Shown here piece by piece: positions 1 to 7,826 of a stretch of DNA of 64,000 nucleotides (its first letter is position 1; every line of letters begins with the position of its first letter). The notes beneath the pieces were generated by a model. That model made no database searches and had not been told where the DNA came from. It was given only the letters and a program-made list of their open reading frames with translations. Origin of the DNA: Ralstonia pickettii DTP0602 (GTDB taxonomy: Bacteria; Pseudomonadota; Gammaproteobacteria; Burkholderiales; Burkholderiaceae); NCBI GenBank assembly GCA_000471925.1, contig CP006669.1:186001-250000 (forward strand), written 5' to 3'. Made by a program: the position numbers and the translations under genes.

Positions 1-392
1 CAGGTCACGGTAATGTCGCGGACCACGTCGGCATAGCGGCCCGACAGGAGATCGTCTACCGACACGTCGCTCACGCCTAGCCGGCTGGCGATCTCGCGCA
101 GCAGCAGGCGGCTGACCGCGTAGGCACCGCCCAGTGCCTTGAAGCTGCCCAGCCCGAAGCGGCCGCCTTCGTCCTTGTAGAGGATCTGGGCGACACCGGC
201 GGCACGCGCGAGGCCGTCGAGGGCGACCAGTGGCGTCGGCGCGTAGCCCGGCCAGCGACGGATCTGCGCGGCCGCGCGGGTGAAGGCTTCGCCGCCGAGC
301 ACGGCTTGCTGGCGGGACCCGTAGGGGGCGCCGGGCGTGGCGGCCGGGTTCAGGGCGCACTGCAGCTTCAGGTTGGGGAGCGGATGATTCAA
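1..392 (-). CDS. Diaminopropionate ammonia-lyase, 5' part (runs off window)
   Basis: About 130 N-terminal residues are visible; the 3' end lies outside the window. The reading frame contains YKDEGGRFGLGSFKALGGAY, with Lys85 in the SFKALGG stretch as the expected PLP-binding lysine. This arrangement is typical of diaminopropionate ammonia-lyases (YgeX family, fold-type II PLP enzymes), which cleave 2,3-diaminopropionate to pyruvate and ammonia in the cytoplasm. The start chosen is TTG at 392, preceded by AAGGAGA at a good distance; no better ATG is in frame. The RpiR/MurR-type regulator gene lies immediately upstream on the same strand, only 21 bp away, so the two are probably co-transcribed from the operator-decorated promoter near 1.3 kb. 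Substrate is inferred from family resemblance; a serine/threonine dehydratase-like activity is the main alternative. Confidence 0.75.
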   Translation of the reverse strand, partial: MNHPLPNLKLQCALNPAATPGAPYGSRQQAVLGGEAFTRAAAQIRRWPGYAPTPLVALDGLARAAGVAQILYKDEGGRFGLGSFKALGGAYAVSRLLLREIASRLGVSDVSVDDLLSGRYADVVRDITVT

Positions 393-413
393 GACAGTCT
401 CCTTGGTTGGGAT

Positions 414-1262
414 CTAGCGATGGAGGTCGCCGTAGTGGTCATGGAGTGACTCGATTTCCTCGAGCCGCTCGCGCGCCGCGTCGCCGAGGACCAGCGCGAG
501 GCATGTGCAAAGGTGGTTGATCAGGCTGACGGCGGCGACGTAGGAGTCGAATACCGCGGCGCCGTGGTTGACGCAGCGGAGCACTACGTCGGAGCGCGCC
601 GGCAGATCCGTCGCGCTGGGGTCGGTCAGGATCACGACCTTGGCGCCGACGCGGTTGGCGTGGGCGACCATCGGCCACAGCAGCGTCACGCGTCGGCGGA
701 AGTCCATCACCAGCAGCACGTCGCCGGCGCCCAGGTCCGCCAGGTCTTCGGCGAGGTTCAGGCCAGCGCCCGGCGCTAGCGTCACATGCGGCCGCAACTG
801 GGTCAGTAACGCCCACGCGTATTGCGCAAGCACGCGGCCGTTGCGAAAGCCCGCGATGAAGACCCGCCGCGCATCGGCGAATATCGCGACGGCGCGCTCG
901 ACGTCGGCCGGATTCAGGCGGTCGAAGGTGTGGGCGAGGTTCTGCATGTCGTTGGCGAGGTGGCGCGCCAGCGGCGCCTGCTCGTCCGCTGGGGCCTGGA
1001 CGCCGGCCAACTCATACAGCGGTGAGCCGCGGTCGGATTCGTCGCGCAGAAGGGACCGGACCTCGTTGAAATTCTCGTAGCCAAGGCGGCGGAAGAACCG
1101 TCCGGCCGTCGCCTTGGAAACGCCGGCCTTCTGCGCCAGCTCGGTTGCCGAGTAAGCCGCAAGGTTGCCGATGCACTCGAGGGTGACGGCGGCCAGGCGG
1201 CGCTCGCTTTCGGTGAGCTGGTCGTGGAGCGCGAGGATCTTGTCTTGCAACGATGGGGTCAT
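414..1262 (-). CDS. RpiR/MurR-family transcriptional regulator (HTH + SIS domain)
   Basis: A 282-aa protein with an N-terminal RpiR-type helix-turn-helix (residues about 1-75, including the GVSKATAGRFFRRLGY recognition region) followed by a SIS sugar/phosphate-binding domain (about 125-255, with FIAGFRNGR and the VLLVMDFRRR stretch). Such proteins bind DNA near the genes they control and sense a metabolite through the SIS fold. The start at 1262 (MTPSLQDK) is preferred over an in-frame ATG at 1322, because the upstream candidate would place the coding region over a near-consensus promoter and two operator copies. The gene is followed at 21 bp by the diaminopropionate ammonia-lyase gene, so the likely role is control of that catabolic unit and of itself. 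The effector is unknown; several RpiR members work on amino acids rather than sugars. Confidence 0.85.
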   Translation of the reverse strand: MTPSLQDKILALHDQLTESERRLAAVTLECIGNLAAYSATELAQKAGVSKATAGRFFRRLGYENFNEVRSLLRDESDRGSPLYELAGVQAPADEQAPLARHLANDMQNLAHTFDRLNPADVERAVAIFADARRVFIAGFRNGRVLAQYAWALLTQLRPHVTLAPGAGLNLAEDLADLGAGDVLLVMDFRRRVTLLWPMVAHANRVGAKVVILTDPSATDLPARSDVVLRCVNHGAAVFDSYVAAVSLINHLCTCLALVLGDAARERLEEIESLHDHYGDLHR

Positions 1263-1275
1263 GATTGGGTCCGGA

Positions 1276-1351
1276 TGAAACTTCGGTTTCAGAAATATAG
1301 GTGAATGAAACTTTAGTGTCAAACAAAATTAAACGTGAAACTTTGGTTTCA
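1276..1351. promoter_or_regulatory. Three phased palindromic operators upstream of rpiR
   Basis: Three 16-bp sites occur at 1276-1291 (TGAAACTTCGGTTTCA), 1306-1321 (TGAAACTTTAGTGTCA) and 1336-1351 (TGAAACTTTGGTTTCA). Each is TGAAAC-N4-GTTTCA, the middle one with one mismatch. Their starts are spaced exactly 30 bp apart, close to three helical turns, so the bound proteins would sit on the same face of the DNA. Site 1 overlaps the predicted transcription start, site 2 the -35 box, and site 3 lies just upstream. The most likely binder is the adjacent RpiR-family protein acting as an autorepressor. Confidence 0.75.
1294..1322 (-). promoter_or_regulatory. Sigma-70-like promoter of the rpiR-type gene
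   Basis: Read on the minus strand, a perfect -35 TTGACA (1322-1317) is separated by exactly 17 bp from a -10 TATATT (1299-1294). This predicts a start of transcription near 1287 and a short leader of about 25 nt before the ATG at 1262. One of the three operator copies covers the -35 and spacer and another covers the start point. The promoter boxes are read directly; activity is inferred. Confidence 0.7.
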
Positions 1352-1727
1352 GAGTATGCATTTTTACGCACATGACGTTGTGGGGGCGGGCTGGTGCACA
1401 CAGCCGAGTAAGCATGTCTTAGAGAGGTTTGCACGCGCCGGTCAGGCGACCAGATCGCCGTTAGCGTCTGGGCGCAGTGCACCACGGCAAAGGTCCGGTA
1501 ACAGAGAAACCGGGTGTGCGGGGTCTTGGTGATGACCGGCGGCTGGCCGTGCGCGAGAACGTGCGTGCAGTGGGCGCGAAAGCTATAGAATCCAAGGCAT
1601 CTCTTTGGGGGAAGCCCATGTCATTACCCTGCACTGCCAGCTATCGAGAGGTCTCGCTTGGTCTCCGGTCGCGAGACGAGCGCGAGTTCATTCCGAAAGG
1701 CAATGCGCAATACGGGGGCAAGCGACA
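1352..1727. other. Intergenic stretch, no gene supported
   Basis: About 375 bp between the operator array and the DUF6988-like gene. Short open frames run through it on both strands, but none has a ribosome-binding site, protein family features or sensible codon use. The frame of the downstream gene stays open upstream to 1605, but that part reads as low-quality arginine-rich sequence. Confidence 0.5.
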
Positions 1728-2369
1728 ATGAGGGCTGAAATGCAGGGTGACTTGCTGGAGCGTACGGCCGCTTTCCACAAAGCGGCCGTCGCGTGCATCG
1801 GGAATTCGCAGCCGAGCGAAGATACGAGGGCGGTATCAGCCTATCAATGTGCGCTCATGTCGGTTGAGCATGCCACGGGGGCACTTGCCTTGCTCAGTAT
1901 CGGCCTGCCGAACGCAGCAATGGCGCTGTTTCGTCCGCAGTTTGAGACATTGGTCCGGGGCGCCTGGCTTCTGGAAGCGGCTGACGAGAAGTGGGTTCTC
2001 CAGTATCACGAGCCACTGTCTCAGGATTCAGGGCGTGCAGCCGAAAAGGCGCCGGGGGTGAACGCCATGTTCGACCAGCTCCTCAAGCTGGGGGAGCCGC
2101 GAGTGCAGGATGTTATCGCCAATCTTGACCAGTATCGCGCGCTGGACTGGGGTGCACTACATAGCTTCACGCATGGCGGCATGCACCCAATGGCAAGATC
2201 CGGTGCCGGGTACACGGATGAACTTGTTGACAACGTCATCCGCAACGCGAACGTGCTGGTCTGCCTGGCGGCGCAGATGGCGGCGCTGGTATCCGCCGAC
2301 CCACAGGCATGCATGGTGCCCGTGCGAAAGCTGCATGAGGACTTCCGGGACTGCATACCGCTTGCCTGA
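1728..2369 (+). CDS. DUF6988-like hypothetical protein
   Basis: A 213-aa predicted all-helical cytoplasmic protein. The start ATG at 1728 begins MRAEMQGDLLER; ATG 1740 is an alternative, and the open frame extends upstream to 1605 without plausible sequence. A central helical region contains MSVEHATGALALLSIGLPNAAMALFRPQFETLVRGAWLL (read here in parts) and a conserved-looking LHSFTHGGMHP motif near residues 143-153. That pattern resembles the uncharacterised DUF6988/DUF5677-type families, in which an early helical pair is followed by an S-x-THGG motif; I recall these families but cannot confirm the match. No transmembrane segment or enzymatic motif is visible. The gene stands alone, convergent with the orphan HigA-like gene. 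Function is unknown; HEPN-like nuclease folds share the helical pattern but the RX4-6H motif was not seen. Confidence 0.6.
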   Translation: MRAEMQGDLLERTAAFHKAAVACIGNSQPSEDTRAVSAYQCALMSVEHATGALALLSIGLPNAAMALFRPQFETLVRGAWLLEAADEKWVLQYHEPLSQDSGRAAEKAPGVNAMFDQLLKLGEPRVQDVIANLDQYRALDWGALHSFTHGGMHPMARSGAGYTDELVDNVIRNANVLVCLAAQMAALVSADPQACMVPVRKLHEDFRDCIPLA

Positions 2370-2504
2370 GACCTTACGTGGGTGGCTGGTGCTAGATGCG
2401 GGTGGCGGTAGTGGAGATCGTCGAAGCTGCGCTGTCACAGGCCCAATCGCAATAACAAGATATCGGCGCGGCCAGACAACTCTCTTTTGGTCATTGCACA
2501 GTAA

Positions 2505-2765
2505 TCAATACAACCGGGAGGTAAGGCGAGCGAGCCAACCGCGCAACTCATCTGCGCGAATATCTTGAAACTTCCCGCAGAGAACCAGGGCGAGATCCGA
2601 CTGAAGCGTCCCGAACACGGCCGCTGCGTCGGACAAGGTAATGCCTGCGGCTCTCATACATACCGTAATGTCTTTCACGATTTCCGCCTTGAGCGGAATT
2701 TCCTCAGCGTCCGCGAAGCCAAGCTGCGCGTAGACATTGGTCGGCCCGTACTCGAATCGAAACAT
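2505..2765 (-). CDS. HigA-type XRE antitoxin, orphan
   Basis: An 86-aa protein starting at 2765 behind a strong AGGAGG six bases before the ATG. The N-terminus (MFRFEYGPTNVYAQLGFADAEE) is characteristic of the small XRE-like antitoxins partnered with Gp49/HigB-type RelE-fold toxins; the helix-turn-helix spans roughly residues 35-75 (AAGITLSDAAAVFGTLQSDL). In a complete module the toxin gene normally sits directly upstream on the same strand. The 248 bp upstream (2766-3013) were examined and hold no toxin-like frame, so this looks like an orphan or solitary regulator. The recognition helix is less canonical than in the family (TLQSDLALVL instead of the common QPKLSRML type), so DNA binding could be altered. 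Confidence 0.7.
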   Translation of the reverse strand: MFRFEYGPTNVYAQLGFADAEEIPLKAEIVKDITVCMRAAGITLSDAAAVFGTLQSDLALVLCGKFQDIRADELRGWLARLTSRLY

Positions 2766-3455
2766 GTGGACCTCCTATGTTGTTGTTTTTGAACATGGCC
2801 ATCGAGCGCGCTGTACCAATACAGTGCCGGCTGAGGGCAGGATTATTGGTGCATACATTCGATAAGACAATGGGGGAAACACTGAGACGCTTATGGCCAC
2901 GGGTAGTTCACGGCGCCAAAGCGATTTCATCACCCCGTAACATTGAGCCAGGCAGCGCAGAGCATGGGCGACGGTGGAATGGGTCATGTCGCTTCCTGTG
3001 TGAGGGCCGCTGATCACCGCAGGGCAATGCCAGACGAGGCGATCACCGATGCGTATTTGGGCAGGTCGCGCGTGAGCGTGGCATCCAGTTCCTGCGCCGA
3101 CGAGGCGACGACCACATAGCCCGCGTCTTCCAGTTGGCTGCGCGTAGCGGGGTCATGCAGGACCGCTGCCACATCGCGGTTGATGCGCTCGACCACGGCG
3201 GCCGGCGTTGCGGCGGGCGCAAGCAGGCCCTGCCAGCTCTCCACGGCAAAACCCGCCGCACCGGCTTCTGCCAGCGTGGGTACCTGCGGCAGCGCCTTGG
3301 AGCGGTAAGGCGTCGTGACCGCCAAGGCGGTGAGCTTGCCGGCGCGTACATAGTCTGTCACCGCCGCCAGCGTGATCAGCGTGGCGTCGATATGGCCGCC
3401 AAGCAGGTCGACAGTAGCCGGCGCGCCGCCGGGGTATGGGATGTAGTTGACTTTA

Positions 3456-4556
3456 CTCAGCAGTCCCAAATATATGCGACAGATGGGGCATCAAAGAATG
3501 ATCGAATGAGGGTGCGCTTTTTCTGCAGCCCACGCAGTTGTTGCTCGACGCGAATCTCCAGCTTCTCGCCGGTGCGCAGCGGATTGCGCGCCACGCCGGT
3601 GCGCTTGAGGTGACTCCATACCAGCTCGTCCGGATTGAGGTCCGGCGCGTAACCCGGCAGGAAGTGCAACGTTAATCTGCCGCCAGTGGATTCGACGTAC
3701 TCGCGCACACTTGCCTTCTTATGGGCTGGCAAGCCGTCAATGACAAGATGCACCGGCTTGCGCCTGCCCCTCATCATCTTCCTGAGCAATTCGATGAACA
3801 GCTCCGCGGTGAGCGCGCCCTTGTACGTCGCGAACCAGAAGCCGCCCCGGGCGTTGACCGCCGAGGCTGCCGAGATCGATTGGCGCTGGCCGGGGCGCTC
3901 GATCACCGGACTCTGCCCTTTGAGCGCCCAAGTCTTGCCGTGCACCGTGTCGGCTCGAAACCCGGATTCATCCCAGAAGTAGATTTCCGCCCCACTACGT
4001 CGGGCCCTTGCTGCAAGGTCAGGATAGGTCTCACGCTGCCAGCGCTCAATCGCCTGCGGATCTCGCTGATAGGCGCGCTGCAGTGGTTTTTGTGGCGTCA
4101 GGCCCAAACGGGCCAGCAACCTCCCCACTGCGGTCAGACCCATGCGCACACCAAACTTTTGCTTAATCAAGGTGGCCACGATTTGCCGCGTCCACAGCCC
4201 GAAGTCCAATCCGAATTGCCGCGGGTCCCTGCCGTTAATCCAGCGTAGAACCTGGGCCTGCTGGTGCGCTGTGAGCTTGGGCGGTCGACCGGTGGCAGGC
4301 CGCGCTGCCAGTGCCCGCTCCCCATTGCCGCGCCCGCTGGCAGCCTTGAGCCATCGGTAGATCGAGGTGCGATTCATTCCCAGGGACTTCACTACCTCCG
4401 ACGGCTTCTCGCCTTCCTTCACCCGGCGCAACGCCAGCAGCCGAAATTCTTCCTGCGTCGCGCGATCCAGTTGGCGGCCATCTCGTTTCATGGCTCATGA
4501 GACTACCGTCGATCCCATTCGTTCAATTTTTGTCGCCTTATTTTGGGACTGGTCAG
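3456..4556 (-). mobile_element. IS630-family insertion sequence
   Basis: An 1101-bp element bounded by TA at 3454-3455 and 4557-4558, the target duplication used by IS630 elements. The two ends are imperfect inverted repeats of about 26 bp sharing CAGTCCCAAA and GCGACA. It carries one transposase gene (3457-4491) and lies inside a Bug gene whose frame is restored by precise removal. The ends and the coding frame are intact, so the copy may still be mobile. Confidence 0.9.
3457..4491 (-). CDS. IS630-family transposase
   Basis: A 344-aa DDE transposase. The N-terminal helix-turn-helix region (residues about 15-75, with EKPSEVVKSLGMNRTSIYRWLK) is followed by an RNase-H-like catalytic domain. 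Catalytic acidic residues are visible in YFWDESGF (first D), LVIDGLPAHK (second D) and APDLNPDELVW (E), the order expected for the family. Length fits a full IS630 transposase. The stop codon (TGA, 3459-3457) falls inside the terminal inverted repeat, two bases from the element edge, so the whole element is essentially this gene plus ends. No accessory ORF is present in this copy, unlike the remnant near 21.6 kb. Confidence 0.93.
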   Translation of the reverse strand: MKRDGRQLDRATQEEFRLLALRRVKEGEKPSEVVKSLGMNRTSIYRWLKAASGRGNGERALAARPATGRPPKLTAHQQAQVLRWINGRDPRQFGLDFGLWTRQIVATLIKQKFGVRMGLTAVGRLLARLGLTPQKPLQRAYQRDPQAIERWQRETYPDLAARARRSGAEIYFWDESGFRADTVHGKTWALKGQSPVIERPGQRQSISAASAVNARGGFWFATYKGALTAELFIELLRKMMRGRRKPVHLVIDGLPAHKKASVREYVESTGGRLTLHFLPGYAPDLNPDELVWSHLKRTGVARNPLRTGEKLEIRVEQQLRGLQKKRTLIRSFFDAPSVAYIWDC

Positions 4557-5311
4557 TAATGCCGACCTGGCGCGAAAGCATTTCATGCGCGACGTGCGCG
4601 ATGCCGCCATTGCCGGGTAGTCCCAGCGCCAGTTCGCCCGGCTTGCGGCGTGCCAGCGATACGTATTCCTGGAAGCTGCGCACGCCGAGATCAGGCCTGA
4701 CCACCAGCACCTGCGGATTGACTACCGCCTTGGTGACGCCGCGGAAGGCGCGGCTGGTGTCATAGGGCAGGTTCTTGAACAGCGATGCATTGAGCGTTAC
4801 GCCTTCGCCGCCGAGCAAGAGTACATGGCCGTCGGGTTTTGCCTTGGCTACCTGCGACGCGCCGATGGTGCCGCTGGCACCGACGACGTTGTCGACCACA
4901 ACCGGCTGTTGCCATTTCTCGCTGAGCTTGGTGGCCAGCGTGCGCGCCAGCTTGTCGGCGCTGCCGCCGGGAGCGACCGGTACGACAATGCGTACCGGGC
5001 GCGAGGGATACACGGCGTCGGTGGCGAAGGCCTGCATGGAAGCGGCGGCCAGCGCGGCAGCGGAAAGACTCAGGGTGGCGCGAAGGAAGTTGCGGCGAAG
5101 CATCGTGATGGCCTGGAATGGGAAGCAGGCAGGCCGCCTGGCGCAAGTTTGCGCTGGGGCCTGCTCGGGACACCAGCATAAGAAGCCGGGCGCGCCGCAC
5201 CAACGAATCTTTGAGCCTATGGATATGCGTTGATGCGGCTCGCGCTGAATTGCATGTCGATCCTTGGAAGCCTTCTTTTGCAGCGCTCGAGGGCGGCGTT
5301 ACAGTCACCGC

Positions 5312-7579
5312 ATGACCGAACAGAACCTATCCCCATCCGCGGTGCCGGGCAACGCTGTTGCCAGCCGGCGCCACGCGGCCGTGGCCGCCTTCCTCAACGA
5401 AGCCAGGCGCCTGCTGGACAGCGCGCCGCGGCGCGATCGCGAGACGCTGCAAGCGGTCGCAGGCGCGCTGGAGCGCCTGGGCCTGCAGCAAGACCTGTTC
5501 CCGCAGGCACACTTCCCGGTGACACCCGACAACCCGGCGCAGGTATATCGCTTGGCGGAAGACCTGGACGGGCGCTATGCGCTGTACGTGTCGGCCGGCT
5601 TGCCGGGCAAGGCGCAGCCGCCGCACGACCACACCATCTGGGCCATCATTGCCGGGATCCGCGGCAGCGAGCGCAACGTCTTCTACCGGCGCGAGCCGAC
5701 GGCCAATCCGGCCCGCAACAAGCTGGTCGAGACCGGCAGCAGCGACGTGGTCGCGGGCACGTCGGTTACGCTGCTGCCAGAGGACGTGCACACCATCGAA
5801 CTGACCGGCAGCGAGCACGGGCTGCACCTGCATTTCTATGGACTGGCGCTGGACCGGCTGAACGAACGCGTGGTGTTCGAGAGCACAGCGGGCGGGAGTT
5901 TCCGCCATTTCGGGCCGCCAGAACGCATCGCCCACGCGCTGATCGATCCGGTGGCGCTCAATGCCGCCCTCGCGGACGGTGAGGAAATTGCGTTGCTGGA
6001 CGTACGCGAGACTGGTGTCTTCGTACGCGGCCACTTGCTGCGCGCGGCATCGGCGCCACTGTGGCGCCTGGAACTGCTGATCGACCGTCTGGTGCCGCGG
6101 CGCAACGCGCGCATCGTCCTGGCCGACAATGGCGAGGAGCGTGAGGGCCTGGCGCATGAGGCGGCCGCCAAGCTGGTGCGCCTTGGCTGGCGCAATGTGT
6201 CGGTCCTCGCCGGCGGCGTGGCGGGATGGGCCGAGGCGGGCTTCGAGGTTTTCAGCGGCAGCAATGTTCCCAGCAAGGCGTTCGGTGAAGTCATCGAACA
6301 CCGCAAGCACACGCCTTGGATCAGCGCCGATGAACTGCAGCAGCGCATCGGGCGCGGCGACGACATCGTCGTCGTCGACAGCCGCACCACCGAAGAATTT
6401 GCCGATTTCAGTCTGCCCTTCGCGCACAGCCTGCCGGGCGCGGAGCTGGTGTACCGGATCGAGGAACTGGTTCCGCGTGCCGAGACGCTGGTGGTCGTCA
6501 ACTGCGCCGGCCGCACGCGCAGCATCGTTGGCGCCCAGACGCTGATCGATGCCGGCCTGCCGAACCGCGTTGTCTCGCTCAAGGACGGCACCATGGCGTG
6601 GCTGCTTGCCGGCCGCGCGCTCGCCACAGGCCGCCATACCCCGCTGCCGGAGCCAAGCGAGGCGGCACGCGCCACAGCTCGCACCCGCGCCGAAGGCGTG
6701 GCCGCGCGCGCCGGCGTGCGCCGCATCGATGCGGATACGCTACAGCGCTTCGAGGCAGAAGCGGGCGAACGTACCTTGTATCGCTTCGATGTGCGCACCC
6801 GCGCGGAATACGAGGCTGGCCACCTGCCGGGCTGGCGCTGGGCACCCGGTGGCCAGCTGGTCCAGGCTACCGACGAGTACGCGGCCACGCGCCATGCGCG
6901 CGTGGTCCTGGCCGACTGGGATGGCGTGCGCGCGCTGACCACTGCTGCATGGCTGGCGCAGCTCGGCGCGCATGACGTGTTCGTGTACGCGCCGCCGCCG
7001 CACGCCGCGCTCGACACGGGGCCGGAACCGGTCCGCGTATTGTCGTCGCGACCGGCGGCGCGACAGGTGTCGGCCTTGCAAGCCGATTCGCTGCTCAAGG
7101 CAGGGCTGGCACATATCTTCGATGTCGAACGCCGCACCAGTTATGAGAAGCGCCACATCGCTGGCGCGCAGTTTGCCGTGCCGGGCAAGCTTGAGTCAAT
7201 CCTTGACGGCCTGTCGCCGAAGGAGACGGTGCTGGTGACGTCGTCAGACGGCGTCCTGGCGCGTACGGTGGCGGCGGAGCTTGCGGCCCGCAGTGGACGC
7301 GATGTCAGAGCGCTGGCTGGCGGTACCCAGGCATGGGTGGCGGCGGGTCTGGCCACTGGCAGCGGGGCGCAAGGTGTGCTGACCGGGGACGATGACTACT
7401 GGTTCAGTCCTTACCAGCATAGCGATATCGCGCAGCGCAATGCCGGCTTCCAGGCCTACCTGGACTGGGAGGTGGGTCTGGTGGCGCAGCTTGAGCGTGA
7501 GGGTGATATTGGCATCCGGTTGGTGCCGGACGCGAACACTGCCGACGTGCCGGTTGTCGGCGAGCAGTCGAGGTCATAG
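5312..7579 (+). CDS. Cysteine dioxygenase-like cupin fused to four rhodanese domains
   Basis: A 755-aa cytoplasmic fusion. Residues about 20-195 form a cysteine-dioxygenase-type cupin with His105 and His107 (PHDH) and a later HLHFYG (His172/174) as metal-ligand candidates. Four rhodanese modules follow: about 215-320, 345-450 (VVVNCAGRTRS with Cys398), 475-580 and 595-690. Only the second carries the active-site cysteine; the equivalent loops of the others read ADNGEER, ADWDGVR and SSDGVLA. Cysteine dioxygenases oxidise cysteine (or related thiols) to the sulfinate, and rhodaneses move sulfane sulfur, so the fusion suggests coupled thiol oxidation and sulfur transfer. The start at 5312 is chosen because the in-frame upstream extension has no family sequence. 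It converges on the sulfur amino-acid operon at 7.8-12.9 kb, which holds a second stand-alone cysteine dioxygenase. Confidence 0.85.
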   Translation: MTEQNLSPSAVPGNAVASRRHAAVAAFLNEARRLLDSAPRRDRETLQAVAGALERLGLQQDLFPQAHFPVTPDNPAQVYRLAEDLDGRYALYVSAGLPGKAQPPHDHTIWAIIAGIRGSERNVFYRREPTANPARNKLVETGSSDVVAGTSVTLLPEDVHTIELTGSEHGLHLHFYGLALDRLNERVVFESTAGGSFRHFGPPERIAHALIDPVALNAALADGEEIALLDVRETGVFVRGHLLRAASAPLWRLELLIDRLVPRRNARIVLADNGEEREGLAHEAAAKLVRLGWRNVSVLAGGVAGWAEAGFEVFSGSNVPSKAFGEVIEHRKHTPWISADELQQRIGRGDDIVVVDSRTTEEFADFSLPFAHSLPGAELVYRIEELVPRAETLVVVNCAGRTRSIVGAQTLIDAGLPNRVVSLKDGTMAWLLAGRALATGRHTPLPEPSEAARATARTRAEGVAARAGVRRIDADTLQRFEAEAGERTLYRFDVRTRAEYEAGHLPGWRWAPGGQLVQATDEYAATRHARVVLADWDGVRALTTAAWLAQLGAHDVFVYAPPPHAALDTGPEPVRVLSSRPAARQVSALQADSLLKAGLAHIFDVERRTSYEKRHIAGAQFAVPGKLESILDGLSPKETVLVTSSDGVLARTVAAELAARSGRDVRALAGGTQAWVAAGLATGSGAQGVLTGDDDYWFSPYQHSDIAQRNAGFQAYLDWEVGLVAQLEREGDIGIRLVPDANTADVPVVGEQSRS

Positions 7580-7591
7580 GTCGCGGGCACT

Positions 7592-7613
7592 GGACGCAGC
7601 TGGCGCTGCGTCC
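7592..7613 (+). terminator. Hairpin after the rhodanese fusion gene
   Basis: GGACGCAGC and GCTGCGTCC form a perfect 9-bp stem around a TGGC loop, 13 bp after the stop codon of the fusion gene. Only TTAAG follows, so the U-tract is weak. It probably helps end transcription between the convergent units. Confidence 0.5.
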
Positions 7614-7826
7614 TTAAGCCGCTCCTGCTACAAGCCAGGAATCCTTGCGAGCATCCCCTCTACCGACGTGGGGGAGAGGGGCGGAGGAGAGGGGCGGAGC
7701 ATGAAGCGCGTCGGTATGCTTGCGCAAGCCTTCTCCCGACTTCATTCATCGGAAGGGCGTGGGCGCACAAACCGACAGCATCAGCTGACCGGTTCAGGAG
7801 TCCGGACACTGTCCGGCCCCTCGCCA

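Larger units (their letters stand above)
3014..5103 (-). pseudogene. Bug/TctC solute-binding gene interrupted by IS630 element
   Basis: The N-terminal part (5103 down to 4559) starts MLRRNFLRATLSLSAAALAA, a Tat/Sec-like signal peptide, then YPSRPVRIVVPVAPGGSADK, the signature opening of Bug periplasmic binding proteins. The C-terminal part (3453 down to 3014) resumes KVNYIPYPGGAPATVDLLGG and runs to ASSGIALR. Between them sits an IS630 element flanked by TA dinucleotides. Removing the element plus one TA rejoins the two parts in frame to give RQVGIKVNYIPYPGG, exactly where the family has its (V/I)x(L/Y)VPYKGG motif. The gene was therefore a full-length Bug receptor of about 320 aa before insertion. 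Bug proteins bind carboxylates or other small acids in the periplasm; no transporter subunits are nearby. As it stands the gene should be non-functional. Confidence 0.9.

Noticed and set aside
2775..3017. Possible HigB-type toxin partner upstream of the orphan antitoxin
   Set aside because: The frame (MISGPHTGSDMTHSTVAHAL...) has none of the RelE/Gp49 features and no ribosome-binding site.
5327..6637. 436-aa frame on the minus strand opposite the rhodanese fusion gene
   Set aside because: It is the antisense shadow of a GC-rich gene: arginine/alanine/glutamine-rich, no family sequence, no start signal, while the plus-strand protein shows clear motifs throughout.
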